DNA of 64,000 bases from Pegea sp. RAD2-039 (Eukaryota; Chordata; Thaliacea; Salpida; Salpidae): contig JAQGEQ010000283.1 of the NCBI GenBank assembly GCA_034620365.1, positions 124,001 through 188,000 of the forward strand, given 5' to 3'. The stretch's first letter is position 1. Each line of letters opens with the position of its first letter. Positions 53,701-64,000 of this stretch are shown here, piece after piece. A model generated the notes under the pieces. It did not search any database, was not told where the DNA came from, and saw only the letters and a list, made by a program, of their open reading frames with translations. The position numbers and the translations under genes are program-made.

Positions 53701-55089
53701 TTGATTTCAAATTACCTCATTGCTACATTACTGCCATCAATAACAATAGGTCTAAGATTACAAGAGTCATCTTCTAAGTTTGTTTTACTCAACAAATCAT
53801 TTTGCTTGGATTGAGGCAAAGTAGCAAGAGGTGTGTCTGGTCCTCTTGCTAATAAGCCATTTGAAAGTGGGTAGGTGTGCTCCTGTGAAAATATTTTGGA
53901 TTATCTAAAAGAACTTTGCTGAAAATAATGAGAATTTTAAACAGAAGAGCTCATAAGACATACTTGAAGGATTTTAACACTCTTATGATGGTCACTACTA
54001 GTATGAATATCTGCAGTAGTTTGTTTGGTTTGACTTTGTGATGAGGAGTTCTTGAAAAGCTCTGATAAAATGTCATTTTTTGTGGCTTTGCAATTCAATT
54101 TTTTTAGTGCAGCTCGTATCTAGATAAAAAAATAAAATTGAAAAAAAGTTTTAGAAATAAATTATAACCATAATAATTGATTAAATAGATAGATAAAAAT
54201 TGTCTTTAAAGAATATTTTACATGTGAAAATAATAAGATAAGCTAACCACTGATAAAATTTATAAGATACTTTTTAAATGAATTTTACAAGACAAATTTG
54301 AAAATAATGCTAAATAGCAGTTAGATTTTTACAATTCACAAAGTTCACCTGTGGTGTTGTATAACCAAATTTCATACAAAATTCAATTTTTTCTGCTAAA
54401 GATAAAGCATCAGATGCAAGAGGTTCATTTGAATGTTCTTTGTTTTTTGGAGATCCACTATTCTTTTTTCTACCAGAGCATGAACTTGGTACAGTTATTG
54501 TAAGTGGTTTATTCGTCTTGACAAGTTTTAAACTATTTTCCATGCTACTTTTCATATTATGATGATAGTTAGTTTGACAATCATCTGAAATAAGCTGTTT
54601 TACTGGCTGTGACGGTTTAGTCAAATGTAGATTTGATGAAACATTATGTTTTTCAGATTGATTTTTTTGGTCCACATTTGATTTAGAAAAAATTGGATAT
54701 AATTTAGAGCTACAATTCTTTATATCTAGATTAGAAGAGTTTATTAACTCATTCTGTTGGTTCTTACATCTAGAATCTTTTGATACTATTGATTCAGAAG
54801 ACACTGTTGATATATGACTAGGATCACCAAAAGAACTATGTGGTAAAGAAGTCTTTAGGCATTTGGTTGTATATAGTTGAGGACATTTGCTAGAAACAAT
54901 ACTTTGCTCTGTTTGTAAGCCTTTTACTAAAAAATCAACGTTCCTATAACTATAATATCCACTATCAATGTCATTATTCATCTTAGAGCAGCTCTTAGAA
55001 ATGGAAGATAATGTTTGAGATTCAGTAGAAGTATATTGAGATGTGGAATTATAAGGTTTTTCATCAATTAACCACTGGTTATTATCCAT
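50786..55089 (-). CDS. ZC3H12: Regnase/ZC3H12-family ribonuclease, eight exons
   Basis: Exons (minus) 55089-54349, 54119-53964, 53882-53716, 53657-53518, 52797-52563, 52508-52402, 52349-52120 and 51835-50786 join to 941 codons plus a stop. After a Ser-rich N-terminus comes a UBA-like segment ([20 protein letters not shown], about 234-253). The PIN/NYN RNase domain has its acidic residues in place: Asp348 in [14 protein letters not shown], Asp432-Asp433 in TCYDDRF and Asp451 in [13 protein letters not shown] zinc finger follows at 513-529 ([17 protein letters not shown]). A long disordered region ends in a conserved C-terminal helix block ([15 protein letters not shown]). Family members cleave stem-loop mRNA 3' UTRs and curb inflammatory and other transcripts. 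An in-frame stop four codons upstream fixes the ATG. Which of the vertebrate paralogues A-D it matches best is not decidable by eye. Confidence 0.96.
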
Positions 55090-57330
55090 ATTCAATCTTC
55101 AAATACACTATATATATTTTGCTTAGCTATGGTTAAAATTTATATGCAAAATCTTATATGCTAAAGATATAAAAGGTCTATATATAACTTATACATGTTT
55201 ATCTATAAAAAAATATGAAATAAAAAAGATTTAAAATAAATATTTTTGATTTCTAAAAGACTGATCAATACTTAAAATACTATTTGATCACTTATATTAA
55301 AAACTTATGTACAAACTATTGGGTTTTCATTAGAGGCTTATTACTTATTAAAGAATATTTCTTTTGATGAGAAAAACTTCATTTTAATTGTATGAATATC
55401 TGATCATTTAAAATATTTTATCATACAGAGTTATAATCTAGAGCTGTTATAAAATGTTAATTTATGCATAAGAAATTAAAAATTTTAGCTTTTTAAAATG
55501 ATACCAAGAAGCTTAAAATGACATTTTTAATAAATACCATTAAAACTACCATTTATATTACAGACAAACCATTTGGTCCTAATATCAATCATGACATGAA
55601 AACATGATGGTAGAAAAATGATAAGGCATGAATTAAAAAATGGTTCATATTTAAGTAGCTATTTTCCAAACTATATTTAGATAAGATATAAATAACAAGT
55701 TTATTGATTTACATAATCTTCACCCAAGCTAATAATAATCAATCTTAGCAAATAATTACTTAACTAATTATTAATTAGCTTTGCTTATTTATTAAAAAAA
55801 CTGATTAATTTCAAATAAAAAATACTATGATATACAAATATAATCAGAATAATTTTAACAGCTAACAGTCTAGATAGAAATAAAGTATCTTTTTTACATG
55901 CTTGTACATTCAAATAACCAGAACTAATAACACAAAATTGCTTTGAAAATGTGCTAATAAAAGCTAAAGAAGTTTTTTGAAACTATTTTTTCAATAAACA
56001 ATTAAGTTAAAATCTAAACCTCATTACTGTAAACTGTATACACTCTATCAAATAGTTCTACAATAAAAATAAATATTTTTAAACTTTATAGGATGATTGC
56101 AACTATTTCTAGAGTATATATTCTTTGAAAACGTTGTACGTTTATTTGTTTACTTAGAAATCGATAAATGGTTTCAGAAAGTCGTTTTAAATTAACATGA
56201 ACAAATAATGTCGTTTATAAACAGCAAAAACTTAATAGAAGCCACGAAATATAATTTGTGAAAAACAACTTTTCAAAAGAAGAAAACAAAAGTAATGAAA
56301 ACAAAATGTTATCAAAAAAGCGCTTAGAAAAAAGCTTAGATAAATCTTAAACACTCCCTTGCAAAATTGAGTTTTCATTCTTACTGGCTCCGCTGTAGCT
56401 ACCTACTTTGCATATAAATTGAAGCGCATAACTTCTTGTGATGTCACTATTTTAACGTAACGTTGTTCTTCCCTGACCTCTAGCGCCATGCTTATGTTTC
56501 TAAACTTGAGAATAGCTGTGATGAGTGAACATTTACATAATTTATTATTAAAAAAAAACTTATCATCTAGTTCCTGCTCGGTAAACATAAATATATTTGC
56601 AAATTAATTAATTTCATCGAAAATTTTTTTTTACTTTAGGTTAGCAGACTAAATTGCTCACAAAGGTTTAAATATAAGCATAACTTTGTTTTAAATTTGC
56701 AAACATTGAACAGTTGTATTTATAAGTCCATGCAATTTGCAGACTAACAAATTAATATTAAGTAACTAAACCACTTCCATTAGTTATCGATTAGTTAACT
56801 CTAAAAAGTCTTTTTTAAGTCTTAAACAAAAAAGTTTTAGTTAAATATAATGCTGCAAAGAGAACATTGGACAAATATAAAGAAATTGTTAGACCTTTTA
56901 TTGGAAAATATAATTATTTAATAAAAATTTGTATGGCAAATTCTTTCACTCATTAAAAATAAATTTTATAATCAAATAGAATGAAAACGGTTTTACAAAA
57001 AAGGAAGATATAGAAGAAAAAACTAATGTCAATTTAAAATAGTTTTATTTCTAGTAGGGCATCAATAAAACATTAAGAATAAAATTACTTCTTAAAAAAT
57101 AGAATATTTCTCTGAGCTATTTCATCTAAAAGTCACCTTAAAACATAAAATGAAAATTGATCGAACTTTTATTGAACAATTCTCAAAAAATGTTCATTAT
57201 GGCCCTGTTAACGAATATATCAAAAGCCGTAAAATTGACAAGTTTTAAAAGATAATAAGTTACGTTTTGTAGAACATCATACGTTCTATACAAACTTTTA
57301 ATATTAATGGAGTAACAAATAGTTTAATAT
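55090..57330. other. Regnase upstream region and intergenic DNA
   Basis: This holds the presumed promoter of the Regnase-like gene and the 3' UTR of uS15m. A moderately GC-richer patch at about 56380-56530 contains cctctagcgccatg and could be a transcription start region. A 61-codon minus-strand open stretch there (56403-56588) has no recognised content. Confidence 0.4.
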
Positions 57331-59210
57331 TTATTTTTTAATAACATCAGAAGATTCTGCTAAAATTTGTTTTTTAAATTTATCTTTAGTTTTATTAAAA
57401 AGTTCCATTCTTTTCTTGTTTACGTCTTCCGTCTTCAGAAGATGAGCCAGAGACCGAATCTTCATCTCTTTAACCTTTGTGCTTAGTTCCGACTTAGGAA
57501 CAATAATCTCAGGCTGAAATTCCAATCTGTACACAATTTATATTGAGTCTAACATGCTTATCAATTGCAACTTAAAACTTACTTTATATCAAGAACTTTC
57601 ATTATTTTTACGTAAGTTTCAAATTTGTTTGATCGTAAAATTTCTAATTGTTCATTTCTATTTTTCCAGTGTTTTTCCACATGAAAATTATACCTCTGTT
57701 TATACTGTCTCTAAACAAAAAAGAGCAAATTCATATTTGATATACAATAGCAACTAAATTTCATTGAGAACAGACACACAACTTTTAACTGCATTAAATT
57801 AAAAGCAAATTCAATACATACAAAGAAGATAAAAGTTTTTTGATATTTAAGAATAAAATTTATTAAAATAATTGCAAACAAGCGGTTTCCGAGCTTTTGC
57901 AAGACTTTAATCTCTTACAAGTGAATCAACAAGATTTGGGTCCTTTTGTGTAAGAAAAAGTGACGTAATGGCAAATGAACGTGAAGTAAATACACTATCT
58001 TCAACTTAATTTATTAATTAAAATATAAATCTAAGAAAAAAAACTCTTTTTTAGAAAGGAGTTCACATTTGCATAATAGTAAATATCTTTTATTAGCAGG
58101 GTTTATACAAAAACATGAATTTTTCTATGATCTCTGCTACAGCTTAGCCTTGTTTATTGTTTCTTTGCAAATCCTTTTTTGAAATTTTCAAAAATGATTT
58201 GATCTACTTGAGGTTGCAAATCTTTGTCATAAATCAACAATTAAACGAACAAACTTAATAATAAAACCAATTTTTATGGGACATTTCCCAGGGTGTGCAA
58301 TTTAGATGGGCTTTTGATTTTTTTCTTAGCATAACATTTATCTAATTTTCTACGTCTAACTCTTTGAGCCTGGTTTTTAGGGGGCTCATATCTAAGTTTG
58401 CAAACTTTTTCACAAGCAATCAAACTAAATAAGTTTTAATATTAAGAAAAAAATATGATGGAAATTTCTTACTGAAGTTAAACGATAGAGACTTTGACTT
58501 TGATAAAGCAAAACTTGAGATCGAATTACTGTCAAAATAAAACTGTAATTTGAATACATTTGAAAAAAAATACTTTAAATAAATTCACAATTATAAAAAA
58601 AAACTAATATTTAGACTATATTACATCACTTTAAATGTATGATCATCTAAAAATAAATTAAACTGTTAATGAATACCAGGAGTAAAATAACAAATAATTA
58701 TAAAAAAACATAAGTACCTTTCATCTCTAAACTATCACTTTTAGGGGAATATTGAACTTCAGCAGCTTCAGCAATCATTCTAACAGCAGATTCAGATATT
58801 TCAGAAAGTGTGGCATGTTGCAATGTGAATAAACTTTTTACTTTTTCACTTATTCTGAAATTTATTATATTTATTCTCAAGTTTATGATAGATAAATATT
58901 TAGCTAATAACAAAACCATTTCTATACAATAACCATTTTACATGATTAATAATCTTATAATAGATAAGCACAAATAAAATGCAGTTAAAAATACTCATTG
59001 AAATAAGTTATAAAATTACCCTTCAAAAAGGCCTTCATCCTGATATTCTGATTTAAAAACATTTTTCATCGATTTATTATAATCCATCTGAAATGCTTTT
59101 TGGTAGCCTTCATGTTGCAATATATCAGTAGGTGAGTAAATTGCAGGAAGATATTTGCTTCTTATAATTGTGTTAACAGGTCGATATAATTTGATAAAAC
59201 TCATATTCAT
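57331..59210 (-). CDS. MRPS15: Mitochondrial small-subunit ribosomal protein uS15m, five exons
   Basis: Exons (minus) 59210-59020, 58854-58718, 58528-58473, 57710-57583 and 57526-57331 join to 235 codons plus a stop (human MRPS15 is 257). The uS15 fold is recognisable from the spacing and sequence around KVKSLFTLQ, SDSLEMKVI and the final helices NEQLEILRSNKFETYVKIMK, LDIKLEFQPE, where human has KMLKNLRNTNYDVFEKI and similar. uS15 binds the central domain of small-subunit rRNA early in assembly; this form would act in the mitochondrial matrix. The basic N-terminus could be a targeting peptide. The frame stays open for about 22 codons above the chosen ATG with an AG in between, so an extra upstream exon is possible. 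The 762-nt intron 3 contains an unrelated open stretch. Divergence is high, as usual for mitoribosomal proteins. Confidence 0.82.
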
Positions 59211-60224
59211 CTTGAAATTTTTATCTACAACCTGAATTTTTTTAAACCATTGATTTGATAAATCAAAACTTGAAAATAAATCATAGAATTATTAAAACAA
59301 ATAATATTAAAAAAAAACTTGGTCAAGTTCACACTGCTTAAAAAAATATTCATATATTTTTATTATATTAAATAATATCATTTTTTATGAATATAATATT
59401 TTTTTTATAAATTATTTTTTAGCTACTAGTGAAATATTTTGTATATACTTATAAATTAATGATATTTTGAGATTCATCTACAATGTTAAATTAGTATTTC
59501 AATACAACTAAGAATATGAAAAATATTCTAGAAAACCAAGAAATATATATAAAATATATAAGACTTTCAGGTAAATTTTTATGGATTAGAGATTAAATAA
59601 TTTATCTTTCTAATTTGTAATGAAGTTGATAAGTCAATTTTTTCTAAATAAAATTAATACAACAGATAAGTTGACAGCAGAAGGGATAACACATGTTAAA
59701 AATCTACTAAAGCAAGATAGAATTGTCATAAATAAGTTAAAAAAAAATATAGTTTTTAAATTAATTTTTAAGACGAATAAATGGTTAAAAACCGATTTAA
59801 GTATTTAAGAAGCAAAAATTTAAATCCTATAAAAGTAACTTAAACTAAAAAATATTGAAAATTAATGTAAATAAAATCAGTTATTTAATAATGAGCCTAA
59901 CAAACTGTAAAACAATTACAACCAAATAAAAATCATAAGACAAAAGTATTCAGTTAAATTTAAGGCTATAAAGAATATCCTTAAACATTTTATTAAACAA
60001 TTCACCCAATTTTACATTAAAGAGGTAGAACATGCCAACTAAAAAATTATTGAACTTTGTAAATTAACCAAATCAATCTGAAAATATCCAAAAATGGCCA
60101 AAATTGGATTTTTACAATAATTCTATGCTTCAATTTTAAATCTTTCACATTTATACTCATAATAATTTACTATTATTATTATTAACACAAATCAATACTA
60201 CTTTCTTATTATTATCTTTCTCAA
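59211..60224. other. Intergenic, no recognised gene
   Basis: A+T-rich DNA upstream of uS15m. The open stretch at 59620-59808 on the plus strand is Lys/Ile/Asn-rich without family resemblance. Confidence 0.4.
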
Positions 60225-60770
60225 TAATTTTCTCAATACGTTTCACGAATCTCCTGAAGGAATCTACCTTCATTCAAGACCTGACAAAAGTCTTGCATCA
60301 CGTCTAAAAGCGAAGAAGAAGGTAACCAACATTATCATACCTTTTTTTGCATTGACCTGCTTTATGCCGACGATGCAGCAATCTTTGCACACTCAGAAAA
60401 CAACTAAAGATGCTGATAGACTAGCTTATAAGAACTTTAGAATAAAATAGAATAGAAGACGGGCGGATCCTAAAGGATCTACTATATGAAGAGCTTTCAA
60501 AAGACAAACGCAAAGTTTGCTGTTCTTAGCTTCACTTTAAGGATACTTGCAAGTGTGATATAAAATCGCTTAACGTCAATACCAGCAAATATAAAGATAT
60601 CATTGCAGATAGCTGCTTATAGCGCTCTGTACTCCGCAAACAGCTCAAGGATAGACAAACTAACTTTGAACAAGAAAAAAAAACTTTAAGAACTTTTCTC
60701 GAGCACATCTAACAGGGCCGTGCTCTTCTTAGGCATTCTATTACTATTATTTGTGAAGCAGTTTCACTTG
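60225..60770 (+). mobile_element. RTE-like LINE reverse transcriptase relic
   Basis: Plus-strand translation over frameshifts gives EGIYLHSRPDKSLASRLKAK followed by KKKV, then DLLYADDAAIFAHSE (60357-60401). This pairing of a Gly-Ile-Tyr-Leu block with a Leu-Leu-Tyr-Ala-Asp-Asp-Ala-Ala box is typical of RTE/BovB-type reverse transcriptases and differs from the Val-Tyr-Ala-Asp-Asp-Ile box of LINE A and the Phe-Val-Asp-Asp box of LINE B. Further downstream the sequence is GC-richer than its surroundings up to about 60770 but hard to translate. It is an inactive fragment with stops and frameshifts. Confidence 0.65.
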
Positions 60771-61799
60771 ATCTATAATCAGAAAGTATTCGGTAAATTT
60801 TTTTATTAAAGCCATTACCCAGCTGGTACAAATAATTAAGTCATCAATGCTTGACTTCAATTTATCAATTTCTTTTTATTTTTACCAATTTTTATTTCTT
60901 TAGCTGATCATATTTACTTGATATCTTAAGTGTTTCGTATTATAGTATTCAAGCTGATATAAATAAAATACATCATTATATTTCCTTATTGATAGGTTTT
61001 TATCTTAACGTTCCGTTATAATTTTTAACTTTTTTTTTTGAAATGTTTCTTGCAAGCTTTTTTTATGTTTTCTATTTTTTAAATATTTAGTTAATATTGC
61101 CACGTATCACAATATAAAATTTTATTTACATCTTTAGCCATAACAAACGCTTCAATATAACATATTTTAAATATTAGAAAGTATTTTTTTATGTTTTTTA
61201 ACAGAAGTATTATTTGTGTTTTTATAATCAGAAAAGCCTTTACTGTCAACTTTACATAAATGTTAGCTTTTCCTATATTTTTTCGAGCAAAAATTAATAT
61301 AAAACGAAAATTGGATCACGTTAAAGATATTTTTGGCTTATAAAACCTTTATGGTTTGTAATTAAAGATTTTATTTTTCAAAAATACTCGCTAACTCAAA
61401 CATTATATTCCATTCACTTATAGATAATATACTTGGTTTTACACCTGTAAGTCGTTTTTTCATTTTAGGGGATTTATAAGCTTTGTGTACAAGCTTATAA
61501 ATAAATAACTTGTATAGATTAAATATAGTATAGAATTGACAGACAAGTGAGAAGGTTTAGTTTTGTTACTTTCACCTATATACTTTGAAAATTTATGGTA
61601 AAATATTTTAAATATATAAATTGATAATCCTAAATACATAGTGTGATGAAGTAGAAATATTTAAATAATGGGTTAAATAAGTTATTCATTTTAAAAGTGG
61701 TTTCAGGTTTGATATTCATTCAATAGTTTTAAACAAGGCTAGAGGTTTCAAATATTAATTTATACAAAGTTTGTTTATTTTCACCAATTGTGGTTTCTA
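60771..61799. other. UFSP1 upstream region
   Basis: A+T-rich DNA with the presumed promoter of the UFM1 protease gene. A pyrimidine-poor gtggtttcag ending near 61707 could be a 5' UTR splice acceptor; evidence is weak. Confidence 0.4.
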
Positions 61800-62474
61800 A
61801 TGCAAATGAATCTTGAAAAGAAATTAAGATATAAACTACTGAACAATGTTCATTATGCATTAATTGGAAAAGTAAGTAATGAGGAAGTAGTGAAAGGTTG
61901 TTATGACTATTATCACTATAAATGTGATGATGTAAACGATTGTGGTTGGGGTTGTGGATATAGAACATTACAAACGATATGCAGCTGGCTAATAAGCAAA
62001 AAAGAATTTCCAGATAAAACTGTACCAACTATAAAGAATATTCAAGAAGTATTAATTGAAATAGGCGACAAGCCAAAATCTTTTTTATCCTCCCGTCAGT
62101 GGATAGGGTCAGTAGAGATCGGAATGGTTATAGATCATTGTTTTGATGTTCCTTGTCGCATCATTCATATACCAGCGGGGAAAAAATCATTTTTTGAAGG
62201 TGTGCAAATTCTTTGGTTACATTTTAAAACCAATGGAAGTCCTGTAATGATGGGCGGAGACAAAGATGCTGCCTCTAAATGTTTGTTAGGAATTCAACAG
62301 AATGAGATTAGATCTTTCTCATTGTTAGTTCTTGATCCACATTGTTCAAAAGTTCCATCAACGGAAAAAGAAATATTGGAAAGCAAATGGGTATGTTGGA
62401 AACAGCTTGATACCTTTGATACTAACTCTTTCTATAACCTGTGCCTGCCTTTAGCAAAAGTTTCAAAAAATTAG
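61800..62474 (+). CDS. UFSP1: UFM1-specific protease (UFSP1-like), single exon
   Basis: 224 codons from the first ATG; a second ATG two codons later is equally possible. The papain-like peptidase C78 motifs are visible: a Tyr-rich YDYYHYKC segment, the catalytic Cys in NDCGWGCGYRTLQ (about residue 51), WIGSVEIG, PVMMGG, and the catalytic Asp-Pro-His in LVLDPHCSK. These residues form the active site in UFSP enzymes, which mature the precursor of the ubiquitin-like modifier UFM1 or remove it from targets. The length fits the short UFSP1 (about 217 aa) rather than UFSP2 (about 469 aa with an N-terminal extension). Vertebrate UFSP1 is also intronless. UFMylation acts mainly at the ER surface and ribosome quality control. 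Confidence 0.92.
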   Translation: MQMNLEKKLRYKLLNNVHYALIGKVSNEEVVKGCYDYYHYKCDDVNDCGWGCGYRTLQTICSWLISKKEFPDKTVPTIKNIQEVLIEIGDKPKSFLSSRQWIGSVEIGMVIDHCFDVPCRIIHIPAGKKSFFEGVQILWLHFKTNGSPVMMGGDKDAASKCLLGIQQNEIRSFSLLVLDPHCSKVPSTEKEILESKWVCWKQLDTFDTNSFYNLCLPLAKVSKN

Positions 62475-63334
62475 CTAACATTCATGAATAAAAAGTACTT
62501 AACTAGCAACAAAATTGTGTTTTTCTGAGTTTCTAAAAGTGAATAACGGATAGCTTTTGTTATTGAGCAACTTGCTGGTTATATGAGTATTAGTTATAAA
62601 GTTTAAAACATCCAAAGTCAACTTTTGAGCTTGGTATAACACCAATACACGTTGTTCTAAAATATATTTCCAACTTAAAATATCAGATATTTGTATCAAG
62701 TTTTAAGATTCCATGAATGATTTACATATCAAACATTAGCTGGTTTGTTTCTTAAGTTTGAGAAATTCATGATTATTTATTAAGTTATATTTTTCTGGCA
62801 AACAAAATAAATTAATAATAGCTCATTTTAACTATCCTGTACAAGATTGGTAGTTTACTCATCTTTCAAAAAAAAACGCAAGTAATGGTGTCTAAGACAG
62901 CTAGTATCTTTTAAAGAAAACTGTCCAAAGGCACTTGTTAACTAATTTAATATCATCATATACTATTATTGCTAATTTAGAATACGTATTAAAAGTAAAA
63001 CAAGATTTGAAAAATATTAATCAATATATCATTTGCGAAAGATGGTCAAACTACAGATTTGCATGCATAGATTTGCACACAAATAAATAAGACAGACAAA
63101 TAAATTAGATCCTTTAATTTAGAAAGGTGAACAAATCTTAACCAAGTATAAAGTAGAATGTTTCTAAGGACATTTTAGAGAACTTTTTTATAATACAAAG
63201 AAATTAAAGAGAGTCATAAATAACAAGAAGTAGAAATAGAACTCTATCTAACTAAGCTGAAGCAATGAGATTCAAACGAAATTTTATCTACTTGATAGAA
63301 AAGCAATTTAAGGAGCTATTAACTGCTAAATAGT
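62475..63334. other. Convergent 3' region between UFSP1 and the WD40 gene
   Basis: Both neighbouring genes point towards this stretch, so it should contain both 3' UTRs. No further coding content is recognised. Confidence 0.45.
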
Positions 63335-64000
63335 TTATACAGCTTCAAAAGGAAGCATGCGTACAGTAAAGACGCATCCATTATAGTCTCCACAAACTAT
63401 GGTGTAAGAAGCTTTTTGCTCAGAAGACACTCGTAGAATCTGGATTTGAGAGATCGAAATCAAAGAGAAATACTGACCCACTTGCTTGAAATTCTTGAAG
63501 AAAATAAACAATCAATAGTTAATTAAGTGTGAAACAACAATCTTACCAAATTATCTAATTCTCTTCCACCAGAAACTTTCCAAACTTTTAAAGTGCAATC
63601 ACGTGAAGATGTCACCACAAGATCATCTAATGAAGAGATGTCAGTTATTTGATCATCATGCGCATAGAACTGAAATCAACGATCAGTAAATAATAGATTC
63701 TTTTATTATTACTCTGCTGCTATCAACTTTTGATACAAACCTTTTTGCTGTTCTTAAAATCATTCGAAAAAACTTCGATAAATCCATCATTAGTTCCTGC
63801 ATACCTTCCACCTCTCCACGCAGTGACTATGTTCGAATGACTTTCCGGACTAAAAACTTTGAAAATAATTAGATTTGTTGTAACCACTTAAATAAATACT
63901 TTAAAATACTAACCATCAACACCCTTCCCCCTTTCATTATAAATTGTATATATGGCAGCATTAGAAACATCAGATGAACTTTTAAACCTAGATAGCGAAA
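63335..64000 (-). CDS. WD40-repeat protein, C-terminal part (runs off the window)
   Basis: Four exons (minus): 64000-63914 (continues beyond the window), 63856-63741, 63669-63547 and 63493-63335. They join in phase and end at TAA. The third shows a clear WD40 repeat: AHDDQITDISSLDDLVVTSS, then RDCTLKVWKV. The preceding exon has WRGGRYAGTNDGFIEVFS, another propeller blade, and the last one gives a final blade-like segment with IVCGDYNGCVFTV. I do not recognise the family; only about 160 C-terminal residues are visible. Introns are 57, 71 and 53 nt. The N-terminal part needed for a functional call lies to the right. Confidence 0.8.

Noticed and set aside
57918-58009. Minus-strand open stretch ending in a stop with a peptide containing TQKDPNLVDSL, at first taken as a uS15m exon
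   Set aside because: Its donor would leave the uS15 core about 20 residues short. The exon at 58528-58473 joins 58718 and 57710 in phase and restores the expected spacing, so this stretch is intronic.

Overview
This is a stretch of an A+T-rich animal (metazoan) nuclear genome; by eye roughly 70-75% A+T. It is eukaryotic because eight of the ten recognisable host genes are split by GT-AG introns, and metazoan because several of them (TMEM169, TFG, the Regnase/ZC3H12 RNase, FBXO42, UFSP1) belong to animal families. I cannot name the species. The moderate gene density, a tight class of very short introns (about 49-62 nt beside longer ones) and the CR1/Jockey-like and RTE-like retrotransposons fit an invertebrate.

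Layout. 0-7 kb: a decayed LINE (family B, minus strand) followed by a 5'-truncated LINE of another family (family A, minus). 7.6-9.5 kb: a TMEM169 orthologue (minus) with a LINE B 3' piece in its first intron, touching the splice donor. 11.3-11.9 kb: another LINE B 3' piece. 13.1-14.8 kb: a D-2-hydroxyacid dehydrogenase of the GRHPR type (minus). 15.3-15.8 kb: a second LINE A 3' piece. 18.0-19.4 kb: an intronless FBXO42-like F-box/kelch gene (plus). 21.6-21.9 kb: a LINE B tail. 23.1-26.1 kb: a six-exon UBE2D ubiquitin-conjugating enzyme (plus). 27.5-28.05 kb: a tRNA-Ser-like, probably SINE-derived block. 28.97-30.24 kb: SKP1 (plus, four exons). 31.1-33.4 kb: TFG (minus, seven exons). 34.2-34.6 kb: a GC-richer repeat-like block. 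35.5-39.7 kb: a LINE A copy with two full open reading frames (plus). 39.7-50.8 kb: an 11-kb stretch without recognisable genes. 50.8-55.1 kb: a Regnase/ZC3H12-family RNase (minus, eight exons). 57.3-59.2 kb: mitochondrial ribosomal protein uS15m (minus, five exons). 60.2-60.8 kb: an RTE-like reverse transcriptase relic (plus). 61.8-62.5 kb: an intronless UFM1-specific protease (UFSP1-like, plus). 63.3-64.0 kb: the 3' end of a WD40-repeat gene (minus) that runs off the window.

Together the host genes lean towards ubiquitin-type systems: an F-box substrate receptor, the E2 that commonly works with SCF ligases and the SCF adaptor SKP1 lie in the same orientation within about 12 kb, with a UFM1 protease further along. 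The remaining genes are housekeeping (ER export, mRNA decay, mitochondrial translation, 2-hydroxyacid metabolism). Exon models were built by hand from splice sites, reading phase and family resemblance. All joined coding sequences are in frame and end at a stop. No database search was run. Nothing in the window amounts to a clearly new biological system; the points most worth checking are the SCF-component cluster, the LINE-borne splice donor, the intact LINE A and the short-intron class.
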